Of a stretch of 63,488 nucleotides of DNA, positions 35,440 to 43,274 are shown in pieces. Under the pieces are notes generated by a model, which worked only from the letters and a program-made list of their open reading frames with translations, did no database searches and was not told the origin of the DNA. Position 1 is the first letter of the stretch; each line of letters begins with the position of its first letter. The stretch is from Desulfobacteraceae bacterium. GTDB taxonomy: Bacteria > Desulfobacterota > Desulfobacteria > Desulfobacterales > Desulfosarcinaceae. Location: assembly GCA_003599575.1 (NCBI GenBank), contig QZKV01000138.1, forward strand, positions 1 through 63,488, read 5' to 3'. The position numbers and the translations under genes are program-made.

Positions 35440-35901
35440 TTAGGCCCGCCGGTCGACGCAGTTGCAGTCCGGCACCTCATCGAACAGGTCCAGACGCCGC
35501 TGGTGACGTCCGCCCTCAAAGGAAGTTTCCAGCCAGACCCTGACGATCTCCAGGGCCAGCACATCGCCGACGATGCGCCCGCCTATCACCAGGATATTGG
35601 CATCGTTGTGGCGCCGGCTCATTGCAGCCGAAAACAGGTCGTTGCACAGGGCGGCGCGCACATGGGCAAACCGATTGGCCACCATGGACATCCCCAGCCC
35701 CGTGCCGCACATCAAAATGCCTCGCCCGTAACGCCCTGCGGAAACGCCGGCCGCCACCTGCATGCCGATTTGAGGGTAATCCACGGAGGCCTCGCTGAAA
35801 GCCCCCACATCCTCCACCTCGTCGCCTCTTTCGATCAGGTATGCCTTGATCCTTTCCTTGAGACCGAAGGCGGCATGATCACAGCCGATCACGAGCTTCA
35901 T
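35440..35901 (-). CDS. rpiB: Ribose 5-phosphate isomerase B
   Basis: A 153-residue sugar-phosphate isomerase that interconverts ribose 5-phosphate and ribulose 5-phosphate. The family opening GCDHAAFGLKE, the catalytic Cys in LMCGTGLGMSM and the phosphate-binding Arg region in NRFAHVRAALC are present. AAGGAG precedes the ATG. It supplies ribulose 5-phosphate for the riboflavin enzymes downstream. Position between fabF and glyA is conserved in Desulfobacterota. Confidence 0.95.
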   Translation of the reverse strand: MKLVIGCDHAAFGLKERIKAYLIERGDEVEDVGAFSEASVDYPQIGMQVAAGVSAGRYGRGILMCGTGLGMSMVANRFAHVRAALCNDLFSAAMSRRHNDANILVIGGRIVGDVLALEIVRVWLETSFEGGRHQRRLDLFDEVPDCNCVDRRA

Positions 35902-36250
35902 CGCTTCACTCCTTCACAGGTCCTTTTCGGCTATCTCCCCACACCCGAGCGCTCATGGTCTTCCGACGATCCCCGGTCAAGTGTCGGGATCTCGAACCTG
36001 CCCCTATATGATGTGGTTGTAAGAGCACTTCATAGCTTCATATGCGCAGGACCGCAAGAAAAAAACCTGTCCTCACAGGCAACCGCAAGCCCATTGAGAG
36101 GACCTCCTGGGTGTCTTTAACGCGGCAGAACCCGATGGAAGCATAACCTGTTCGGTGGGTCCGTGTTTTGCAGGCGGTGAAAAGCACTCGATAGGGGGCT
36201 TACCGTCGGTCCGAGCACCGAACTTTTGCCCGGGTGCTCGGACCCGAGGG
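35902..36250 (-). other. fabF-rpiB spacer with a 12-bp hairpin
   Basis: No gene is seen in these 349 bases. Just after the fabF stop, GGTCCGAGCACC (36209-36220) and GGTGCTCGGACC (36234-36245) form a perfect 12-bp stem with a 13-base loop. No T-run follows on the minus strand, so it may be a Rho-assisted end, an RNA-stability element or a short palindromic repeat. The rest is unstructured to my eye. Confidence 0.45.
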
Positions 36251-37492
36251 TTAATATCTGTATTTCTTTAAAATCAAAGCTGCATTGGTGCCGCCGAAAC
36301 CGAAAGAATTGGTCATCGCATAGGTCACTTCGGCTTTGCGCGCCACATTGGGAATGTAATCCAGATCGCACTCTTCGCCCGGGTTTTCAAAATTGATGGT
36401 CGGCGGCATGATGCCGTTTTGGAGGACCAGGGCGGTAAAGACCGTTTCGACGCCGCCCGCGCCGCCCAACAAGTGCCCGGTCATGGATTTGGTCGAGCTG
36501 ATCGGCACTTTGTAGGCGTATTCGCCGAAGACCGTCTTAATGGCCCGGGTTTCATACAGGTCGTTGAGCGGCGTCGATGTCCCGTGCGCATTGATATAAT
36601 CGATCTGCGCAGCCTGGAGGCCGGCATCATCGAGCGCTGCCTGCATGCAGCGCGACGCACCCTCCCCGTCCGGCGGTGGTGAGGTCATATGGTACCCGTC
36701 GCCGCTCATGCCGTAGCCTGCCATTTCGGCATAGATCTTAGCCCCGCGTTCCAGGGCGTGCTCCAAGGACTCCAGGATCAGAATTCCGCTGCCTTCACCG
36801 ACCACGAATCCATCCCGGTCCTTATCGAACGGACGCGAAGCCTTTTGCGGATCGCTGTTGCGGGTGGACAACGCCTTCATGGCGCCGAAGCCCGCAATGC
36901 AGGTGCGGGTGATGACCGATTCGACCCCGCCCGTGATCATGGCATCGGCCTTGCCATATTTGATGAGCTCATAGGCGTCTCCAATGGCATGGGCGCCGGC
37001 CGCGCATGCGGTGGCCACCGATGAGTTGGGGCCTTTGGCGCCGAACAGGATGGAGATCATGCCCGGGGCCATGTTGCCGATCAGCAGGGGAATAAAAAAC
37101 GGACTGGCCTTTCTGGGACCCAAATTGTCGACCGTACGGGCCGTCACTTCCAACATATTCAGCCCGCCCAGGCCGCACCCGGTCAATACGCCGACCCTGT
37201 GCGCATTGTGACCGTTGATAATCAGGCGGGAATCTTCAATGGCGATTTTCGTCGCAGCCACAGCATAAGCAATAAATGTTTCTGTGCGTTTGGCCTCTTT
37301 CTTGGGCATGAACTCTTCGGCATTGAATCCTTTGACTTCGCCGGCGATCTTCGTTCCATATTCAGAAGTGTCAAACCGGGTGATTTCGCCGATCCCGGAC
37401 TTTCCGGCAATCAGCGCAGACCAGGTTTCCTCGACACCGATACCCAAGGGCGTGACCAAACCGAGTCCGGTTACCACTACCCGTCTTTCCAA
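36251..37492 (-). CDS. fabF: 3-oxoacyl-[ACP] synthase II
   Basis: A 413-residue condensing enzyme that elongates acyl-ACP with malonyl-ACP. The catalytic Cys is in SSVATACAAGAHA, the two His in NAHGTSTPLND and MTGHLLGGAGG, and the C-terminal glycine loop in SFGFGGTNA. The start codon is TTG at 37492 with AAAGGAGG about six bases upstream. acpP lies 197 bases upstream. fabH and fabD are absent from this cluster, so initiation enzymes must be encoded elsewhere. Confidence 0.97.
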   Translation of the reverse strand: MERRVVVTGLGLVTPLGIGVEETWSALIAGKSGIGEITRFDTSEYGTKIAGEVKGFNAEEFMPKKEAKRTETFIAYAVAATKIAIEDSRLIINGHNAHRVGVLTGCGLGGLNMLEVTARTVDNLGPRKASPFFIPLLIGNMAPGMISILFGAKGPNSSVATACAAGAHAIGDAYELIKYGKADAMITGGVESVITRTCIAGFGAMKALSTRNSDPQKASRPFDKDRDGFVVGEGSGILILESLEHALERGAKIYAEMAGYGMSGDGYHMTSPPPDGEGASRCMQAALDDAGLQAAQIDYINAHGTSTPLNDLYETRAIKTVFGEYAYKVPISSTKSMTGHLLGGAGGVETVFTALVLQNGIMPPTINFENPGEECDLDYIPNVARKAEVTYAMTNSFGFGGTNAALILKKYRY

Positions 37493-37689
37493 AAGAACCT
37501 CCTTTAAGGGCGACCAGGCCCCGGATCCTCAATAGATAAGAGGCCGCCGACCATAGTGGAAATAGGCCCCCTGCCGGCGGCAGCAACCGCCGGACCTGCT
37601 GAGCAGGATTCCGCTACACCGTGAACAGGTGGGTCAACGCCATACTCTAGGGCGTCAACGAAGCGCTATCAAGATCAAGGATCGATCTA

Positions 37690-37917
37690 TCAGTGGGAAT
37701 TGATGTAATTGATGGCATCCTGTACGGTTACCAGTTTCTCGGCATCCTCATCCGAAATATCGATGTCGAATTCTTCCTCCATGGACATGATCAGTTCGAC
37801 CAAGTCCAGTGAATCGGCTCCCAGATCATCCACAAAAGAGGCTGCGGGCACCACTTCTTCAATATCGACGCTCAGTTTTTCGGAAATGATTTTCTTGATT
37901 TTGTCTTCAACGGACAT
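37690..37917 (-). CDS. acpP: Acyl carrier protein
   Basis: A 75-residue acidic carrier protein. The phosphopantetheine Ser is in [12 protein letters not shown], followed by the acidic recognition helix [16 protein letters not shown] start at ATG 37917 ([10 protein letters not shown]), which has AGGAG eight bases upstream. The frame is open ten codons further with no support. It carries growing acyl chains for FabF and FabG, encoded on either side. Confidence 0.97.
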   Translation of the reverse strand: MSVEDKIKKIISEKLSVDIEEVVPAASFVDDLGADSLDLVELIMSMEEEFDIDISDEDAEKLVTVQDAINYINSH

Positions 37918-38073
37918 TTTACGTTCTCCTTTCAAAGGAACACTCAAAATGGAATGGACGTCCCTGCACAGCTTTACATTCGATTCGGGCCGGTCGGGGC
38001 TGTATGTTCAATCACCAATCCGATCAGCATCCGTATTCAGCCTGTTTGATGACAGGCGCGATACCTTTTTGAA

Positions 38074-38838
38074 CTACATGAACATGCCGCCGCTGACATG
38101 CAGCACCTGTCCGGTCATGTAGGCGGCCGCATCCGAGGCCAGAAAAGCAACCGCCCCGGCGACATCCTCGACCTGTCCGGCCCGCCCCAGCGGAATGGAA
38201 GCCAGCATGGCTTCCTTGACCTTTTCAGGCAACACGGCGGTCATGTCCGTGGCGATAAAGCCGGGGGCCACCGCATTGACCGTCACATTGCGGGAGGCAT
38301 ATTCCTTGGCCGCCGTCTTGGTCAATCCGATCAGGCCAGCTTTGGAAGCCACGTAATTGGCCTGACCGATGTTGCCGATGGCACCCACGACGGAGGCCAT
38401 ATTGATGATCCGTCCACCCTGCTGTTTGGCCATGATGCGGGCGGCGATCTGCGTACACAAAAAGGGGCCTTTCAGATTGACATTGAGGACCGCGTCCCAA
38501 TCGGACTCTTTCAGGCGTGCCATCATCCCATCGCGGGTAATTCCGGCATTGTTGACCAGTACATCGATACGGCCCGCATCCTCCATGATCTTGTCGAAAA
38601 AAGCGGCGACCTCTTTCTGAACGGCTACGTTGGCCCAAATCCCGACCGCTGTGGAACCGGCCTGCTTGACCAGTTCGATCGTTTCGGCGGCGGCCGCCTC
38701 TTCCGCCTCTGGATTGGCCGGCGAATAGTAGTTGAAAAAAACCCTGGTGCCCAGCGCTGCCAAGGCCTTGCAAATGGCCCGTCCGATGCCACGGGAACCG
38801 CCTGTCACCACGACCACACGCTGCGCGTTTTCCGCCAT
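38074..38838 (-). CDS. fabG: 3-oxoacyl-[ACP] reductase
   Basis: A 254-residue short-chain dehydrogenase. The NADP-binding motif is TGGSRGIGRA, the structural NNAG is in VLVNNAGITRDG, and the catalytic Tyr-Lys pair is in QANYVASKAGL, after SVVGAIGNIG. It reduces 3-oxoacyl-ACP. I start at ATG 38838, with GAGAGG upstream, instead of the open extension to 38889, which lies inside the acyl-CoA dehydrogenase gene. It begins 2 bases after that gene ends, so the two are tightly coupled. Confidence 0.94.
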   Translation of the reverse strand: MAENAQRVVVVTGGSRGIGRAICKALAALGTRVFFNYYSPANPEAEEAAAAETIELVKQAGSTAVGIWANVAVQKEVAAFFDKIMEDAGRIDVLVNNAGITRDGMMARLKESDWDAVLNVNLKGPFLCTQIAARIMAKQQGGRIINMASVVGAIGNIGQANYVASKAGLIGLTKTAAKEYASRNVTVNAVAPGFIATDMTAVLPEKVKEAMLASIPLGRAGQVEDVAGAVAFLASDAAAYMTGQVLHVSGGMFM

Positions 38839-38840
38839 CG

Positions 38841-40487
38841 TTACCTCTCGAAAATGATGTCCGCGATACGATCCATGTCCGCGACCCACTTGCCACGGGC
38901 AGCCAACATCTCCTGATAGGCGATATCCGCCAGATGCTGTTGGACGAGGCTGTCATCCAATCCGCCGCCCAAGGCGATTTTAAGGGCGTTTTCACCTGCC
39001 ACGCGGGTGACTTCGCCGGCGAATACCCGCGCCATGGCCTTGAATTTTTCAGCTTCCGCATCCTTGGCGCGGCTCAGATGGACCGCTTTGCGGGCCAGGG
39101 CGATGCCGACTTCCACCCAGGTCATCATGTCGGCCAAATCGAACATGAGGGCCTGCTGACGGGTCAGCCGGTGATTGTGGGCCAAATCGATGGTCCGGTT
39201 CAGCGCGCCGGCGGCCAGGCCGTAAAAACGGCAGCCCGCGTCGGGCACCTGCGCATCCAGCTGGGCCATCTCCGCGGCCAAGCGGCCGTAGAATTCGCCC
39301 TTGCTCTTGCGGCTGGTTTTCCAGCGGAAGGTGCTGATGATGCTCTGCTGGATCTCGCTGGTGCCTTCGTAAATACAGGTGATCTTGACATCGCGCTTGA
39401 TCTTCTCGACGCCGAATTCACGGATGTAGCCGTAACCGCCCAGCGCCTGGATGCAGTCGTTGGCGGCGCGGTCGGCCGCTTCGGTGGCGAACAGTTTGCC
39501 GATGGCGCCTTCCACCTGCAAGTCTTCCTCGCTTTTGTCCAGCATATCGGCCACTTCATCGATGTAGGCGTCGGCGGCCGCCAGGCGCACCGCGTTGGGC
39601 ACGATCAATTTGTGAGTGTAGCCTTGTTTTTCGGACAGGGGCGTACCGAACTGAATGCGCTCTTTGGCATAGGGAATGGCGATCTCCAGCGCTGCTTTGC
39701 CGGCGCCCAAGGCCATGGAGGCCACCATCAGGCGCGTGTAGCCGAACACCTGGTTGGCCTGCTTGAGCCCTTTGCCCGGCTCGCCGCCGATCAGGTTTTC
39801 GATCGGCACGAACACATCGTCGAAAGTCAACGGTGATGTGTTGGAAGCGCGAATACCGTGCTTTTCCTCGCCTTTGTGCTGTTTGAAGCCCTGTGCGCCT
39901 CTTTCGATGATGAAAAACGAGGGGCCTTCGGGAGCATCGGCCAGCACCGTGACGATATCCGCGTAGCCGCCGGTGGAAATAAACTGCTTGTTTCCGGTGA
40001 TCTTATATCCCGTGACCCGTCCATCGGCATCGGTTACGGGCACTGCCTTGGTCTTGAGCGAAGCCAGGTTGCTGCCCGCGCCCGGTTCGGTCACCGCGTA
40101 GGCCACCAGGGAGTTGCCTTCGGCGATCCGGCAGAGCCACTTCTGTTTCTGTTCCTCAGTGGCGCCGACCAGGATCGGGTCGGTACCCAGTTGAATGGCG
40201 AAAAAACCGGTGGCCACCCCCAGGCAGATTCTGGCCGTTTCCTCGGTGACCTTACAGCAATCCCGCGCGCCGCCGCCCATACCGCCGTATGCTTCGGGGA
40301 TGAACAGCAGCTGCAATCCGATTTCCGGCCCTAGCATTTCGCGGATTTCGGCTTCCGGAAAAACTTCGTCTTTATCCCATTCCAGTATTTTTTCCTTGCT
40401 CAACAGCTTTTTGCGAAGCTGGCGGACCGTATCCACCACCATCTGACGTGATTCGAGATCCAGACCTCGGCATGCGTTCTCGTTCAT
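38841..40487 (-). CDS. Acyl-CoA dehydrogenase-family flavoprotein in the fab cluster
   Basis: A 548-residue flavin enzyme of the acyl-CoA dehydrogenase family, longer than the usual 380-400 residues. It has the signatures AVTEPGAGSNLASLKTKA, the FAD/substrate region KITGNKQFISTGG, RIQFGTPLSEKQ, QALGGYGYIREF, and the C-terminal IYEGTSEIQQ, whose Glu is the usual catalytic base. About 130 residues follow as an extra helical domain, as in bacterial long forms. It stands between rpmF and fabG, where plsX, fabH and fabD normally are, and ends 2 bases before fabG. That suggests a role in fatty-acid synthesis or modification, not only beta-oxidation, though this is inference. Confidence 0.9.
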   Translation of the reverse strand: MNENACRGLDLESRQMVVDTVRQLRKKLLSKEKILEWDKDEVFPEAEIREMLGPEIGLQLLFIPEAYGGMGGGARDCCKVTEETARICLGVATGFFAIQLGTDPILVGATEEQKQKWLCRIAEGNSLVAYAVTEPGAGSNLASLKTKAVPVTDADGRVTGYKITGNKQFISTGGYADIVTVLADAPEGPSFFIIERGAQGFKQHKGEEKHGIRASNTSPLTFDDVFVPIENLIGGEPGKGLKQANQVFGYTRLMVASMALGAGKAALEIAIPYAKERIQFGTPLSEKQGYTHKLIVPNAVRLAAADAYIDEVADMLDKSEEDLQVEGAIGKLFATEAADRAANDCIQALGGYGYIREFGVEKIKRDVKITCIYEGTSEIQQSIISTFRWKTSRKSKGEFYGRLAAEMAQLDAQVPDAGCRFYGLAAGALNRTIDLAHNHRLTRQQALMFDLADMMTWVEVGIALARKAVHLSRAKDAEAEKFKAMARVFAGEVTRVAGENALKIALGGGLDDSLVQQHLADIAYQEMLAARGKWVADMDRIADIIFER

Positions 40488-40529
40488 TAAAGCGCGTCCT
40501 TTGCACGTGAGGAATTTGATGGTTGGAAA

Positions 40530-40712
40530 TTATTCTTTTTCTGTTTCGACGGCCGTGCGCCCTTTGTAGGCGCCGCAGTTGGGACAGGCATGATGCGGGA
40601 GCGTAGCCTCGCCGCATTCCGAACAGGTGGATATCGCCGGGGCTTCGACTTTTTGATGGGTGCGCCGCTTGTCGCGTCTTGACTTTGATATCTTGTGCTT
40701 TGGTAAAGCCAT
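40530..40712 (-). CDS. rpmF: Ribosomal protein L32
   Basis: A 60-residue basic protein of the large ribosomal subunit. The N-terminal ALPKHKISKSRRDKRRTH is the L32 signature, and the zinc-binding form is indicated by CSEC and CPNC. GGGAG precedes the ATG. It is the first gene of the minus-strand run and has a promoter-like sequence upstream. rpmF next to fatty-acid genes is widely conserved. Confidence 0.96.
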   Translation of the reverse strand: MALPKHKISKSRRDKRRTHQKVEAPAISTCSECGEATLPHHACPNCGAYKGRTAVETEKE

Positions 40713-40783
40713 GAGTAATCTCCCAACTATTAGGTATTATTATTAAAATATTAAAATTCAAGCGTTCATGGACAATGACGCCT

Positions 40784-40812
40784 CTAGTAATTAAAATCCC
40801 CCCTCTTGTCAA
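40784..40812 (-). promoter_or_regulatory. Candidate sigma-70 promoter for the rpmF-fab operon
   Basis: On the minus strand a perfect TTGACA is followed after 17 bases by TACTAG, about 75 bases before the rpmF ATG. The -35 box is ideal and the -10 box weak. Confidence 0.45.
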
Positions 40813-41254
40813 GGAGTTTTATCGCAGCGCGATTTTGCAATACTTGTGCTGTCACCGGCGATATGCTATGCAATGGCTTTTTATCGCCCTGCGGATGCCA
40901 TGGAGCGCATATGTAGCTCAATAAACAGAAGAATTTTCAATTCGCAGGGGTAAAAAGGGCGAGCCGGTCATCTGCGATTGAACCGTTGGGCCCTGTCGGC
41001 AATCCTTCCGAACCACCGGCCGAAAAGGATGCGCTCGAGGTCTCGGGCGGCGATTGTCTAGTTTACTCATTAAAAAAGCAAGTAATGAGCGGTTCGGGGT
41101 GAATGGTTTATTGAGAACCAGTTAAAAAGTTCGATCAAATCGACTTCGCAGTTCGAATTGATTTCAAGTTCACAGGACCGCGCACGGCTCGCCTGGCGTC
41201 CCTTGATGTTGCAAATAATGGACTGAATTAAACCTATTTATAAGGAAGAACAAA
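40813..41254. other. Divergent rpmF/gltX spacer, no gene seen
   Basis: About 440 bases, AT-richer than the genes around it, between the rpmF promoter and gltX. Several TTGA words and A/T tracts near 41060-41140 could belong to a gltX promoter, but none gives a good two-box match. AAGGAAG lies just before the gltX ATG. No RNA gene or T-box-like leader was recognised. Confidence 0.4.
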
Positions 41255-42655
41255 ATGAGCGTCGTCAGGACCCGTTTCGCACCCAGCCCCACCGGCTACC
41301 TGCATGTCGGCGGGGCACGCACCGCCCTTTTCAACTGGCTCTACGCGCGCCACACCGGCGGCACCTTCATATTGAGGATCGAGGATACCGATGCGGCCCG
41401 ATCCACCGAACAATCGCTGCAAGCCATTTTCGACGCCCTGCGCTGGCTGGAAATCGATTGGGACGAAGGCCCCTATTACCAAAGCCGCCGATTGGATATT
41501 TACAACGACCATATCGACCGGCTGGCGGCATCCGGCCACGCCTATTATTGCACCTGCACACCTGAGCAGATTGAAGCCATGCGGGAAAAAGCCCGGGCCG
41601 CCGGAGCAAAACCCCGGTATGACGGGACTTGCCGCGAAAAACAGCTCGGCCCTTCGCCGCATGCGGTGGTACGCTTTAGAGCGCCATCCACCGGCACCAC
41701 GTTGATTGATGACGTGGTGAAAGGCAAAATCGTATTCGCCAACGACGAACTGGACGATTTTGTGCTGCGCCGCACGGACGGCATGCCGACTTACAATTTT
41801 GCCGCAGTGGTGGATGATGTGACCATGAACATCACCACGATCATTCGCGGGGACGACCATGTGATGAACACCCCCAAGCAAATCCTCCTTTACCAGGCGC
41901 TGAACCATCCCCTGCCGGTGTTTGGACATGTGCCCATGGTGTTGGGCAATGACCGCACACGCTTGTCCAAGCGTCACGGCGCCACATCGGTAACCGCCTA
42001 TCGCGACATGGGGCTGCTGCCCGAGGCCTTGATCAATTTTCTGGCCCGCCTGGGCTGGTCCTATGGCGATCAGGAATTTTTTACGCGCTCGGAATTGATC
42101 GAAAAATTCGATCTGGACCGGGTGGGCAAGTCCGCCGGCATTTTCGATCCGGTCAAACTCAGCGCCCTTAATGCCGACCATATCCAGGCATCCACGCCCC
42201 AGTACCTGGCAGCACACCTCAAACCATTTCTGCATGCCCAGGGATGGACGGCCGACAATGATGACTATCTGCACCATGCAATCGCCACCCTGCAGCCGCG
42301 CAGCAAAACACTACAGGAGATGGCGCTGCAGGCCCACTTCTATTTCAGCGCAGAAATCAGCCTGGACGAGCAGGCCGCTCAAAAATTCCTCACGCAAGGC
42401 ATCCTGGATCCGCTGCGGCACCTTAAGGCGCAACTGGCTGAGCTGCCGTCGTTCGGTGAAAAGGATCTGGAAGGGGTATTTGTCCGATTGATGGAAAAAT
42501 TCAGTCTCAAGCTGGGCAAAATCGCCCAACCGGTGCGGGTGGCCCTGACCGGCACGACCGTCAGTCCAGGCATTTTCGAGATCATGGCTGTCCTGGGCAA
42601 ACAGCGGGTGCTTTCGCGTTTGGAGAAAGCCATTGACTACATCGAAAGACGTTAA
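41255..42655 (+). CDS. gltX: Glutamyl-tRNA synthetase
   Basis: A 466-residue class I aminoacyl-tRNA synthetase. The HIGH-type motif is in FAPSPTGYLHVGGARTALF, and the KMSKS-type motif in RTRLSKRHGATS. A Cys cluster CTCTPEQ near residue 100 and the RGDDH motif are typical of bacterial GluRS. It charges tRNA-Glu; whether it also mischarges tRNA-Gln is unknown, but the neighbouring glnS makes that unnecessary. AAGGAAG precedes the ATG. It is followed by tRNA-Gln and glnS on the same strand. Confidence 0.96.
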   Translation: MSVVRTRFAPSPTGYLHVGGARTALFNWLYARHTGGTFILRIEDTDAARSTEQSLQAIFDALRWLEIDWDEGPYYQSRRLDIYNDHIDRLAASGHAYYCTCTPEQIEAMREKARAAGAKPRYDGTCREKQLGPSPHAVVRFRAPSTGTTLIDDVVKGKIVFANDELDDFVLRRTDGMPTYNFAAVVDDVTMNITTIIRGDDHVMNTPKQILLYQALNHPLPVFGHVPMVLGNDRTRLSKRHGATSVTAYRDMGLLPEALINFLARLGWSYGDQEFFTRSELIEKFDLDRVGKSAGIFDPVKLSALNADHIQASTPQYLAAHLKPFLHAQGWTADNDDYLHHAIATLQPRSKTLQEMALQAHFYFSAEISLDEQAAQKFLTQGILDPLRHLKAQLAELPSFGEKDLEGVFVRLMEKFSLKLGKIAQPVRVALTGTTVSPGIFEIMAVLGKQRVLSRLEKAIDYIERR

Positions 42656-42822
42656 AGGGTAGCGGCGTGTCATTCAATCTTTTTCCCATGCTCCTGCCAT
42701 GGATTCGCTGCGCCTACCCAAACATGGCCTGGCAACAGAAACAGTTCCGCATGGATGGCATTTCCGAGGAAATCCCCTTGACTCCGCGGGGCATCTTCAA
42801 TTATGTAAAGTTTTTTTGGAAC

Positions 42823-42896
42823 TGGGGGATCGTCTAGTGGTAGGACTACGGACTCTGACTCCGTCTGCCGAGGTTCGAATCCTCGTCCCCCAGCCA
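42823..42896 (+). tRNA. tRNA-Gln (anticodon CTG)
   Basis: A full cloverleaf can be folded. The acceptor stem is TGGGGGA with TCCCCCA. A short D arm (GTC/GAC) surrounds AGTGGTAG. The anticodon stem ACGGA/TCCGT has loop CTCTGAC, giving CTG. The T stem CGAGG/CCTCG has loop TTCGAAT. Discriminator G and encoded CCA follow. It sits between gltX and glnS. Confidence 0.95.
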
Positions 42897-42907
42897 CTTT
42901 TAAGCTT

Positions 42908-42947
42908 AAAGGGTTTACAGAGAGCCGTCTGCAAACCCTTTTTATTT
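42908..42947 (+). terminator. Intrinsic terminator after tRNA-Gln
   Basis: AAAGGGTTT (42908-42916) and AAACCCTTT (42933-42941) form a 9-bp stem, followed by TTTTATTT. It lies 12 bases after the tRNA and would end the tRNA transcript before glnS. Confidence 0.8.
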
Positions 42948-43120
42948 CCATCCTTTAAGAAAAACAACATGGGGCATTTGGGTACGTCCATACTCCAGGC
43001 CCTCCTGCCCGCCAGAAAAGAAGATCGACCGTCCGCGCAGAACCCGCTTAAGAGCCCGGAAGGAAAGCGGGTTTGACACCGGCCCCCAACATGCCCTATT
43101 TTAGCGGCGCGTTGTTGATT

Positions 43121-43243
43121 GATGACACCGCAAAAAAAGTCCTCCTAAACCGCAATCCGGTCTCGGCCGGGTTCCAGAAGCCCCTCCAAGCCTTGCGCCG
43201 CAATGACGTGAAGAGGCATTTTTCGATTTTTTAGGAGGTCATC
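43121..43243. repeat. REP-like palindromic element before glnS
   Basis: Outer arms GATGAC ... CCTCCTAAA (43141-43149) and TTTAGGAGG (43230-43238) followed by TCATC face each other around about 80 bases with further internal pairing. Read on the minus strand it begins GATGACCTCCTAAAAAATCG, like the element at 23.65 kb (TGATTTCCTAAAAAAGTCCGA). It lies between the tRNA terminator and glnS. Confidence 0.6.
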
Positions 43244-43274
43244 CGTTAATTTTGAAGGCGAGGAGCATACCGCA

